Position numbers and translations under genes: made by a program
In this document: positions 44,484-51,780 of the stretch, one piece after another
Numbering within the stretch: position 1 is the first letter of the stretch
How the letters are laid out: each line of letters starts with the position of its first letter
Notes under the pieces: model-generated
What the model was told of the DNA's origin: nothing
Databases searched by the model: none
Seen by the model: only the letters and a program-made list of their open reading frames with translations
Source: Algoriphagus boseongensis
GTDB taxonomy: Bacteria > Bacteroidota > Bacteroidia > Cytophagales > Cyclobacteriaceae
Length of the DNA stretch: 54,583 nt
Assembly (NCBI RefSeq): GCF_004362805.1
Contig: NZ_SNYF01000012.1
Location: 1-54,583 of the forward strand
Reading direction: 5' to 3'

Positions 44484-45314
44484 ATGAAAAAATCACAGCT
44501 CATTCTTGTTGCAGTCGGTATTTTAGCTGTTGTAGGTTTGTATGCCCTACCCAAAGTAGTGGTCGACAACGATTCTACAGGAGCAAAAATGGAGGAATCG
44601 GAAGGACAAACTTCTACTGAGACTCCATCTGTTACCGAAATGCATGAGAATGAGCTATCTTCTGAAAAAAGAACTCAAGCGGACCAATTGAAATACAATT
44701 ACCTTAATGCTCCTGAAAAGGAAGAAAAGGTAGCTGCAGCGCAGGTTTTAGCAGGAATTTATCAGGAGGAAGGTTTGTTTGACAGTGCGGCCTACTATTG
44801 GAGTGGAGCTGCTGATCTTTTGCCTGAGAATATGTTTTTGGCAGAAGAAGCTGGAAAAGCCAATTATGAGGCTTTTTCCTTTGCGTTGGACAAATCGAAA
44901 GTTGAATTATTGGCAGAAAAAACTAGGCTCTATCTAAACAAAGTCTTGGATAAAGATCAGAGTAGACTTGATCTTAAGACCAAAGTGGCGATGACCTACG
45001 TTTCTTCCTCCAACCCGATGCAGGGAATTACCATGCTGAGGGAAGTTTTGGAGCAAGATCCGCAAAACGAAGATGGATTGTTTAATATGGGAGTTCTTTC
45101 CATGCAATCCGGACAATATAAAAGAGCGGTTGAGCGATTTGAGGAATTGGTAAAATACCATCCTGACAATCTTCAAGGGCAATTTTATCTCGGAGTGAGC
45201 TATTTTGAAGCCAAAGAAAAAAACAAAGCGAAAGCACAGTTTGAGTTAGTAAAGAAAATGACTGAGGATCCTATGATTCTTGGAAGTATTCAGGGCTATC
45301 TCGACCAGCTATAA
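44484..45314 (+). CDS. Membrane-anchored TPR protein
   Basis: A 276-residue protein with an N-terminal hydrophobic anchor (LILVAVGILAVVGLYALPK), a low-complexity region rich in Glu, Ser and Thr, and TPR helices in the C-terminal half: AYYWSGAADLLPEN, EDGLFNMGVLSMQSGQYKRA and GQFYLGVSYFEAKEKNKA. The TPRs would face the periplasm. Partner unknown. It lies between HU and a tiny ribosomal-type gene, a grouping seen in related genomes to my recollection, but not verifiable here. Confidence 0.85.
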   Translation: MKKSQLILVAVGILAVVGLYALPKVVVDNDSTGAKMEESEGQTSTETPSVTEMHENELSSEKRTQADQLKYNYLNAPEKEEKVAAAQVLAGIYQEEGLFDSAAYYWSGAADLLPENMFLAEEAGKANYEAFSFALDKSKVELLAEKTRLYLNKVLDKDQSRLDLKTKVAMTYVSSSNPMQGITMLREVLEQDPQNEDGLFNMGVLSMQSGQYKRAVERFEELVKYHPDNLQGQFYLGVSYFEAKEKNKAKAQFELVKKMTEDPMILGSIQGYLDQL

Positions 45315-45344
45315 ATTATTGTTACACACTAAATTCTAAAAACT

Positions 45345-45434
45345 ATGCCTTGCGGTAAGAAAAGAAAAAGACATAAAATCGCGACTCACAAGCGTAAGAA
45401 AAGACTTAGAAAAAACAGACATAAGAAGAAGTAA
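45345..45434 (+). CDS. Tiny basic protein, AURKAIP1/COX24-like (probable ribosomal protein, bS22/mS38-type)
   Basis: A 29-residue reading frame starting MPCGKKRKRHKIATHK and ending KNRHKKK, more than half Lys and Arg. The pattern KRKRHK..THKRKKRLRKNRHK resembles the AURKAIP1/COX24 domain and small ribosomal proteins such as mycobacterial bS22. In Bacteroidota a gene of this type often precedes the RNase G gene. It has no hydrophobic core and would act bound to rRNA. Position: 30 bases after the TPR gene and 62 before rng. The identification is by pattern and context only. Confidence 0.65.
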   Translation: MPCGKKRKRHKIATHKRKKRLRKNRHKKK

Positions 45435-45496
45435 TCCACTTCTTCTTTTCGAGTTTTTATACCTACGTTCATTTACATATTAATTAAGACGAGATT

Positions 45497-47068
45497 TTGA
45501 GTACGGAATTGTTAATCGATTCTGCTCAAAACGGGAGTCGTATCGCCTTATTAAGTGACAAACAACTGGTAGAGCTTCATTCCGAAGGGATGGAAAACCA
45601 GTTTAAGGTAGGAGACATTTACCTGGGCACGGTCCGCAAGATCGTCAATGGACTCAACGCTGCGTTCATTGACGTGGGTTATGAGAAAGACGCCTTTCTT
45701 CATTACCAGGACCTTGGCCCGAATGTCAACAGCTTGCTGAAGTTTACCAAGTTGGTAAGAAACAACAACTACAGCAGTTACCTACTGAAGGGTTTTGACA
45801 ATGAACCTGAAATAGAAAAAGTCGGTAAAATCGACAAGATTCTTTCCAAGACCAATCAGGTTTTGGTTCAGGTGGTTAAAGAACCCATTTCCACTAAAGG
45901 CCCGCGATTATCCTGTGAGCTCTCTCTGCCCGGCCGATATTTGGTGCTGGTTCCATTTTCTGATACAGTCAATGTATCCAAGAAAATAAGAAGCAGTGAC
46001 GAAAGAAAAAGGCTACTCAGACTTATCAATTCAATCAAGCCTGCCAATTTTGGAGTAATCATCCGAACGGTAGCCGAAGGACAGTCCGTGACGGAACTTG
46101 ACAAAGACCTTCGAAATCTTCTCAATACTTGGGAAGAAGGCATGAAGAAATTGCTGAAAGCAAAAAGTCGGGATAAAATTATCGGAGAGATGAGTATGGC
46201 CAGCTCCTTAGTGAGAGACCTACTCAATGAATCATTCGACGCAATCACCGTAGAAGAAGAATCCACCTACGATCAGATCAGATCCTACATCAGGTCAATA
46301 GCCCCTGAAAAAGAAAAAATTGTCAAGCTTTACAACGGTAAAGCCAAGCTATTTGAAAGTTTTGGAATCGAAAAGCAAATCAAAAGCTTGTTTGGACAGA
46401 CAGTCAGCTTGCCTCAGGGCGGCTATGTCATCATTGAACATACAGAAGCCCTACACGTCATTGACGTCAATAGTGGCAACAAGTCCAATCAAGAAAGTGA
46501 CCAGGAATCCACAGCATTAAAAACCAACCTGGTTGCTGCAAAAGAAATTGCCAGACAACTCCGCCTCCGAGATATGGGGGGAATCATTGTAGTCGATTTT
46601 ATCGATATGAAAAGAGCCGAAAACAAAAAGGCGATTTACGAAGCAATGCAGCAGGAGATGAAGTCTGACAGGTCTAAGCATACTGTTTTGCCGCTGAGCA
46701 AATTCGGGCTCATGCAAATCACCCGGCAGCGAGTGCGTCCTGAAGTCAATATTGTGACCAAAGAGACCTGTCCTGCATGTAACGGTACCGGTAAAATCCA
46801 AGCTTCCATTTTGGTGGCGGATAAACTGGAAAGTGACCTGGAGCATATCGCAACGATTCAAAACGTGGACAAAATCCACATCGGGCTGCATCCCTACCTG
46901 CACGCATACTTTACCACTGGCATGATTAGCCGAAGAGTAAAGTGGTTTTTCAAGTACTTTAAATGGATTAAACTGATCAAAGATTCTTCCCTACCCGTGA
47001 CGGAATACAGATTCCTAGATGAATCTGGTGAGGAAATAGAACTAAAAATAAAAAGCGAGGCCGAATAG
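45497..47068 (+). CDS. rng: Ribonuclease G/E family endoribonuclease
   Basis: A 523-residue protein with a TTG start. An S1-like RNA-binding domain (YLGTVRKIVNGLNAAFIDVG, about residues 40-130) is followed by the RNase E/G catalytic domain with ALHVIDVNSGNKS (catalytic Asp), GGIIVVDFIDM (second Asp) and the zinc-link cysteines CPACNGTGK. No long RNase E C-terminal scaffold is present, so RNase G-type. It processes rRNA and mRNA. A terminator hairpin overlaps its stop codon. Confidence 0.96.
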   Translation: MSTELLIDSAQNGSRIALLSDKQLVELHSEGMENQFKVGDIYLGTVRKIVNGLNAAFIDVGYEKDAFLHYQDLGPNVNSLLKFTKLVRNNNYSSYLLKGFDNEPEIEKVGKIDKILSKTNQVLVQVVKEPISTKGPRLSCELSLPGRYLVLVPFSDTVNVSKKIRSSDERKRLLRLINSIKPANFGVIIRTVAEGQSVTELDKDLRNLLNTWEEGMKKLLKAKSRDKIIGEMSMASSLVRDLLNESFDAITVEEESTYDQIRSYIRSIAPEKEKIVKLYNGKAKLFESFGIEKQIKSLFGQTVSLPQGGYVIIEHTEALHVIDVNSGNKSNQESDQESTALKTNLVAAKEIARQLRLRDMGGIIVVDFIDMKRAENKKAIYEAMQQEMKSDRSKHTVLPLSKFGLMQITRQRVRPEVNIVTKETCPACNGTGKIQASILVADKLESDLEHIATIQNVDKIHIGLHPYLHAYFTTGMISRRVKWFFKYFKWIKLIKDSSLPVTEYRFLDESGEEIELKIKSEAE

Positions 47069-47082
47069 GCCCCGCTTTTTTT
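47051..47082 (+). terminator. Terminator overlapping the rng stop
   Basis: AAAAGCG-A-GGCC pairs with GGCC-C-CGCTTTT, with one internal mismatch, and is followed by T residues. The rng stop lies in the loop, so the gene's last codons form the stem. Confidence 0.75.
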
Positions 47083-47086
47083 ATTT

Positions 47087-47536
47087 CTAAAGGAATAATC
47101 CCCAACCGTCATCGTATCGGTCTGTTGGGTCAAAGGTTTTTACCCAATCCACGAAGAGAAGTTTAAACTCATCGATTGCTTTTCTGAGCAATTCCAAATG
47201 CTCCTCAGCATGAGTTTCTTCCATGGCCAATTGGTAGGTCATTGTTCGAAGGCTTCTAGCGTGAATTTTCATGACTGTGGCATTCTCCATTTTTAGAATG
47301 TAGTCTTCAATTCCGTTTGCTCCGGCAAACTTAGCCCCGAGAACCATAGCGCTTTCCATCATGATTCCGCCATAGAGTTCTTTCCTCGCTTCGTCGAGGC
47401 TACCTACAATGGCATGGGTAAGCGAAACAATTTCCAGTGCTTTTTTCATGATGGGATGAGAATAAGTCTGATCTCGGGACGATTCCGGATCAAACTCATT
47501 TTCATCTTCCCATTCATTTTCATCATCATCCCACAT
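47087..47536 (-). CDS. Unknown acidic helical protein
   Basis: A 149-residue protein with a very acidic N-terminus (MWDDDENEWEDENEFD) and an otherwise helical body with alternating hydrophobic and charged residues (ALEIVSLTHAIVGSLDEA, MENATVMKIHARSLRTM). I do not recognise a family. The tail has several aromatic and acidic residues (YDDGWGLFL). It lies 36 bases after the DUF3127 gene on the same strand, so they may be co-transcribed. Confidence 0.7.
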   Translation of the reverse strand: MWDDDENEWEDENEFDPESSRDQTYSHPIMKKALEIVSLTHAIVGSLDEARKELYGGIMMESAMVLGAKFAGANGIEDYILKMENATVMKIHARSLRTMTYQLAMEETHAEEHLELLRKAIDEFKLLFVDWVKTFDPTDRYDDGWGLFL

Positions 47537-47572
47537 AGAAAAGTAAGTTTAAAAAAAGCGTTGAATTACTAA

Positions 47573-47917
47573 TTAAAAAGGAAGCTTATCCTCTTCACTT
47601 TCTGAATAGAAGGTATCGACTTCTGGCATGTTTTCAGAACTTGATCCTCCGCTGGTTCTGTCTACTTTGTAAGCTTTTACTTCGGTATACCATCTTCCGT
47701 TGTATTCACGGCTTTCTACATCAATTCCCAAAGTAACCTGTTCACCTACTTTAAGGCCAAATTGATCAATCTTATCTCCCCAAACCGATACGCACACTTT
47801 TTTAGGGTATTGCCCACCCGTTTCAACAATATATTCCTGCTTTCTCCAGGCATTTCCACTTTTGGAATTTCCACTGACTTCCTGAAGTTGGTTGATTATT
47901 TTTCCGCTTAAATCCAT
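47573..47917 (-). CDS. DUF3127 OB-fold protein with SSB-like C-terminal tip
   Basis: A 114-residue protein starting MDLSGKIINQLQEVSG. Family residues include WRKQEYIVETGGQYPKKVCV, WGDKIDQFGLKVGEQVTLG and REYNGRWYTEVKAYKV, consistent with an OB fold. The end, YSESEEDKLPF, resembles the acidic LPF tip by which SSB binds its partners, and the genuine ssb in this window ends DDDLPF. DUF3127 has no assigned function. A nucleic-acid role is inferred. It is followed by an acidic unknown protein. Confidence 0.85.
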   Translation of the reverse strand: MDLSGKIINQLQEVSGNSKSGNAWRKQEYIVETGGQYPKKVCVSVWGDKIDQFGLKVGEQVTLGIDVESREYNGRWYTEVKAYKVDRTSGGSSSENMPEVDTFYSESEEDKLPF

Positions 47918-48248
47918 TCTTTCTTTAATTTTTGACAATATACGAAGGTACAAATTGGAGAGGACTTTTGCGGAAAATCCCAATTCAGAATTCGGAGGGA
48001 TTTATTGAATTAACAATTTTTGGCACAGACCTTGGCGCTATTTGGTTGCAAGGAGTTATATGTCAAAGACTGGATTTTTCTGGAAATCGAAATTTTCTCC
48101 TGAATTTTAATTTCACCTTGATTTATTCAACTATTTAGAATAAGATTGAGGCCTGTTTTCAAAAAAACCGATAAAAATAATTTTTATAAAAATCACCTAA
48201 TTAGATACTATGGCTTAGACTTCTACGTTTCTCAAAAACCAACTTAAT
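47918..48248. other. Gap with divergent promoters of the DUF3127 and sigma-factor genes
   Basis: AT-rich DNA between divergent start codons. A near-match to TAnnTTTG (TATATTGT) lies upstream of the DUF3127 gene, and TAATTTTT upstream of the sigma gene, both with one mismatch. No convincing gene is seen; a 68-residue frame here has no family features. Confidence 0.4.
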
Positions 48249-48851
48249 ATGAGTAAGCGATTAGGTCCTCAGGACAGCGAGTTAATAGCTCAGTATCGAA
48301 ACGGCAGTGAAGTTGCCTTTGATCTTTTGGTCGATCGGTACCAAAGTAAAATTTACACCACAATATTTCTGATCGTGAAGGATCAGAAAATAGCCGAAGA
48401 TTTGCTTCAGGATGTATTTGTCAAAGTCGTTCAGACTCTGAATTCAGACAGATACAATGAGGAAGGAAAATTCCAGCCCTGGATTCTCAGGATTGCGCAT
48501 AATCTTGCGGTGGATCATTTCAGAAAACAGAAGCGCTATCCTACCATTTTGATGGAAGATGGTTCCAATGTTTTCAATTCTTTGAAATTCGCTGAAGACT
48601 CAGTGGAGGACAAAAGAATAAAGGAAGATACCATCGAATTGGTCAAGCGCTTGATTGAGGAATTACCCGAATCACAAAAAGAAGTATTGATCATGCGGCA
48701 TTACTTGGATATGAGCTTTCAGGAAATCGCAGATCAAACTGGAGTGAGTATCAATACAGCCTTAGGAAGAATGCGTTATGCGCTTATTCACTTGCGGAAA
48801 AAAATGAAACAATTAAATATAGCCTATGACAAAACCTTTTACCCCAAATGA
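48249..48851 (+). CDS. ECF-type RNA polymerase sigma factor
   Basis: A 200-residue sigma-70 family protein. Region 2 is seen in VAFDLLVDRYQSKIYTTIFL, AEDLLQDVFVKVVQTL and PWILRIAHNLAVDHFRKQKR; region 4 in PESQKEVLIMRHYLDMSF and IADQTGVSINTALGRMRYAL. No region 1 or 3 is present. It shares 26 bases with the following 77-residue gene, so the products are probably made together. The target regulon is unknown. Confidence 0.94.
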   Translation: MSKRLGPQDSELIAQYRNGSEVAFDLLVDRYQSKIYTTIFLIVKDQKIAEDLLQDVFVKVVQTLNSDRYNEEGKFQPWILRIAHNLAVDHFRKQKRYPTILMEDGSNVFNSLKFAEDSVEDKRIKEDTIELVKRLIEELPESQKEVLIMRHYLDMSFQEIADQTGVSINTALGRMRYALIHLRKKMKQLNIAYDKTFYPK

Positions 48852-49059
48852 CCTGGTAAGGTATATTTATCAGGAAATGCCGGAGGTAGAACAAGAACTC
48901 TTGATGCAAGCCTTGCATAGTGATGAATCCCTGATGCAAGAATACGTGGAGATGCTGAGCACAATAGAGCACTTGGACCAGGTACGCCTGAAACCTTCGG
49001 AAAAAGTAGTGGAAGCCATCAAAGAGATGGCTCATTCTACGGGACTTCAAAAAGTCTAA
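48826..49059 (+). CDS. Small helical protein overlapping the sigma gene, candidate sigma partner
   Basis: A 77-residue protein that begins inside the last codons of the sigma factor. It is almost all helix: PNDLVRYIYQEMPEVEQELL, MQEYVEMLSTIEHLDQV and KVVEAIKEMAHSTG. The first half has the layout of an anti-sigma domain (short helix, YxxxE/D, then a longer helix) but no Cys/His zinc ligands and no membrane helix. The coupling with the sigma gene suggests a regulator; that is inference. A terminator follows 11 bases after the stop. Confidence 0.75.
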   Translation: MTKPFTPNDLVRYIYQEMPEVEQELLMQALHSDESLMQEYVEMLSTIEHLDQVRLKPSEKVVEAIKEMAHSTGLQKV

Positions 49060-49069
49060 AACTTATGGT

Positions 49070-49093
49070 ACCCCGGTTTTGCCGGGGTTTTTT
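49070..49093 (+). terminator. Terminator after the sigma operon
   Basis: ACCCCGG pairs with CCGGGGT around TTTTG and is followed by six T residues. The T run borders the convergent gene at 49092. Confidence 0.85.
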
Positions 49094-49949
49094 AATTTAT
49101 ATCTCCTATAAATGCCCTCGCTTCAGCGATTAAAGTTGAGTAGGTAGCCTGTGTAAAACCATGGCCCTGACCGGGAACTTTGGTGAATTGATGCCTGACA
49201 TTTTTTTGTTCCAAACCTGCCTTGAGCAATTCGCTTTGTGTAATTGGAACCACTGTATCTACATCTCCATGAAAGAAAATTGTAGGGACATCCTGGCTAT
49301 CTATGTGTGTTGTAGGGCTTACCTCTCTATATTTTTCGGGATTTTCAGAGGGAGTTCCTCCGACCACCGCACTCAGTCCTAGTGATGTTAGGTTATTAAA
49401 ACCATATAAGGCAGACAAATCCGTTGGAGGGAAGAATGCAATCGCTGCTTTTATCGAGGAGACATTTCTTTTATAAGCATGCAATAGGGCTAAATGTCCT
49501 CCAGCACTCGCACCGGAAATGACTTGAATATCAGCTATTTTCCAATCGTTCAATTGAGATTTGATATAGGCTATGGCGGATTCAATGTCTTTTTCCTGGT
49601 CGGGTATTAGATTTTTATTTAAAGCAAAATCATAAAGTCTGTAATTGAGAGAAATAAGTGCAAATCCTTCAAATTCTTTTTCCATGATGGATTTTACCTG
49701 AAGAAATTCACTCTTATCCCCATCTATCCAGGCCCCTCCATGTATATATATAAGTGTGGGTGTTGTAGCTGTGGATCTACCAGCCGGCAAAAAAACATCC
49801 ATGGTTTGTCGGCTGTCAGTTCCGTAAGAAATATTCAAAAGGTCTCTTGCGGGTAAGATTTCAGGCTCTGAATTTTCCTGACAAGCAAACGCAAAAGCTA
49901 GGAAAAAGAGTAAGAAAAATAGTCTACTGATAAAAAATGAGTGCTTCAT
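49092..49949 (-). CDS. Secreted alpha/beta-hydrolase lipoprotein (carboxylesterase-like)
   Basis: A 285-residue protein with a lipobox (AFAFAC) and the HGGAW oxyanion motif (LIYIHGGAWIDGDKS), the nucleophile motif GASAGGHLALL, and the acid/base residues in FHGDVDTVVP and PGQGHGFT. It resembles BD-FAE/arylformamidase-type esterases; substrate unknown. It starts one base after the aldehyde dehydrogenase stop on the same strand, so they form an operon. Confidence 0.9.
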   Translation of the reverse strand: MKHSFFISRLFFLLFFLAFAFACQENSEPEILPARDLLNISYGTDSRQTMDVFLPAGRSTATTPTLIYIHGGAWIDGDKSEFLQVKSIMEKEFEGFALISLNYRLYDFALNKNLIPDQEKDIESAIAYIKSQLNDWKIADIQVISGASAGGHLALLHAYKRNVSSIKAAIAFFPPTDLSALYGFNNLTSLGLSAVVGGTPSENPEKYREVSPTTHIDSQDVPTIFFHGDVDTVVPITQSELLKAGLEQKNVRHQFTKVPGQGHGFTQATYSTLIAEARAFIGDIN

Positions 49950-49950
49950 A

Positions 49951-51405
49951 TTAGAACCATTTGATGAGAGATTGAACCACTTTTTTAGCTTTTATTCCGT
50001 AAGGAGGTCTCAGCATCGAAACATTGGTTAGTCCTATTCTTTGCTTCATCACTCCTTTTTCATTGGAAAAAGCCAAAAATCCATAATAGCCATGTGCCTT
50101 GCCTAGGCCGCTGTTATTTACCCCTCCAAATGGGAGTTCATTATTCAGGAAATGCAGGACACAATCGTTGATTACCGCATTTCCAGAACTCGTTTTGTGA
50201 AGGATTTCCTTGGCCTCTTTACTCTGGTCAAAAATGTAAAGGGCTAAAGGCTTCGGCTTTGCATTAACGTATTCTATAGCCTGTTCAAGAATTTGATAAG
50301 TCAAAATAGGAAGAATGGGGCCGAAAATTTCTTCCTGAGCTACCTGCATTTCTTCACTTATTCCAGAAAGGAGTGTGGGTTCAATGTATCGTTCTTTAGG
50401 ATCGGCTTTTCCACCAAACTCCAGTTTTGCACCTTTTACTAAAGCATCCTGAAGCCATTCATTCAGCCTTTGGAAATGGCGATCGCTGATCAATCTGGCC
50501 AAATCAGGAGATTGCTCTATCCCTTTAAGCTTGGGGTCATACATCTCCTTGATAGCAAGGGTCAATTCAGCTACGAGTTGATCTTTGCTGTCCTGATGAA
50601 CCAAGATATAATCAGGAGCAATGCAGGTTTGCCCGCTGTTGACGAATTTTCCGAAGACAATTTTCCTCGCTGTATCTGCCAAATTAGCGCTGGTAGTGAC
50701 GATGGCCGGTGATTTTCCGCCAAGCTCCAAAGTCACTGAACTTAGATGCTGGGCAGCTTTTTCCATGATAATTTTCCCGATTTGAGGGCTTCCAGTAAAA
50801 AATATATGGTCAAAAGGAAGGTTTAAAAGCTCCTGAGAGACTGAAGCATCCCCTTGAAACACCTTTACTTCCTCAGGTTTATAGAGGGAGCCCACCATAT
50901 CCTCAATGAGTTGGGAAGTATGAGGGGTCCATTCTGAAGGTTTGATTACCACCGGGCAGCCAGCAGCCAAGGCAGAAACTAATGGGCCAATGGCCAGATT
51001 AAACGGATAATTCCAGGGAGAAATAATGAGGGAAGTGCCTTTCGGCTCTTTTTGAAGATAGCTACTTGTGCCCAACATGGGTAAGGGAGTGCTTACTTTG
51101 GATGGACTCATCCATGATTTGAGGTTTTTGGCTACATGATTAATTTCTGAAGTCACTGGAAAAATTTCTGAAAGGTCAGTTTCAATCGGAGGCTTTCTAA
51201 AATCATCCCAGAGAGCCTGCTGAATTTTTTTCTGGTTCTTTTTGATCCAATCACTTAGGATTTTCAAGCGTTCCAAGCGCTCCTTATAGGTAGAGCTTCT
51301 CCATTCAATGGCTGTTTTTTTCTGCAGGTGAAGCAGGGTAGCAAAATCAGTCTGGGATATAAGCGATTGTTCCATGGGCTTTGTTTCTATGAATCCAATA
51401 TCCAT
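49951..51405 (-). CDS. Aldehyde dehydrogenase, class 3-like
   Basis: A 484-residue NAD(P)-dependent ALDH that oxidises aldehydes to acids. Cofactor site LIISPWNYPFNLAIGPL, catalytic Glu in SVTLELGGKSPAIV and catalytic Cys in FVNSGQTCIAPDY are present. The C-terminal SMLRPPYG segment is typical of class 3/YwdH-type fatty aldehyde enzymes. Start: the first ATG gives a ten-residue lead; the next (MEQSLISQ, 51375) is also possible. It is the promoter-proximal gene of the ALDH-esterase pair, and an FNR-like palindrome lies 35 bases upstream. Confidence 0.95.
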   Translation of the reverse strand: MDIGFIETKPMEQSLISQTDFATLLHLQKKTAIEWRSSTYKERLERLKILSDWIKKNQKKIQQALWDDFRKPPIETDLSEIFPVTSEINHVAKNLKSWMSPSKVSTPLPMLGTSSYLQKEPKGTSLIISPWNYPFNLAIGPLVSALAAGCPVVIKPSEWTPHTSQLIEDMVGSLYKPEEVKVFQGDASVSQELLNLPFDHIFFTGSPQIGKIIMEKAAQHLSSVTLELGGKSPAIVTTSANLADTARKIVFGKFVNSGQTCIAPDYILVHQDSKDQLVAELTLAIKEMYDPKLKGIEQSPDLARLISDRHFQRLNEWLQDALVKGAKLEFGGKADPKERYIEPTLLSGISEEMQVAQEEIFGPILPILTYQILEQAIEYVNAKPKPLALYIFDQSKEAKEILHKTSSGNAVINDCVLHFLNNELPFGGVNNSGLGKAHGYYGFLAFSNEKGVMKQRIGLTNVSMLRPPYGIKAKKVVQSLIKWF

Positions 51406-51439
51406 TCAATATACAAAAGGGGGAAGGTGAATCTATTTT

Positions 51440-51455
51440 TTTGATTTAAATCAAA
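51440..51455. promoter_or_regulatory. FNR/CRP-type palindromic operator
   Basis: TTTGATTTAAATCAAA is a perfect 16-bp palindrome that contains TTGAT-N4-ATCAA, the classic consensus for the FNR family. It is about 35 bases upstream of the ALDH start on the minus strand and 326 bases before the adhesin start. A Crp/Fnr-family regulator is not found in this window. Confidence 0.55.
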
Positions 51456-51780
51456 GGAATTAGTTTTTGTTTATAAAAAATGGCCCAAAAGTTCATCAAA
51501 AATTAATTTATAAGGGCATTAAAATTCATTTCACATAAAAAAATTTGCATTACACATTAAATTTTTCCAAAAAAGGTTTGGATATGAAAAACATAAAAGT
51601 GTATTTTTATGGCAAATATTTGATAATGAGTGTAAAGCCCGTTTTTAGTTCGACGGGATTTTGTTACAAAAAGTAAGGGCTCATCTGGATTTTTTTGAAA
51701 AAGGAATGCAGCTAAAGCCTTAAAAATGAGAACAGTATAGAAACAAGTTTACGAACTCGAAAATTTTAAATTCTAACGAT
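51456..51780. other. AT-rich leader region of the adhesin gene
   Basis: No gene is seen. The region holds A/T runs and probably the adhesin promoter; AATATTTG near 51627 is one mismatch from TAnnTTTG. The GCCCG...CGGG inverted bases around 51640-51656 form a weak short stem. Confidence 0.4.

Noticed and set aside
47932..48138. 68-residue frame in the gap before the sigma gene.
   Set aside because: Starts inside the promoter area of the DUF3127 gene, has low-complexity composition and no family resemblance.
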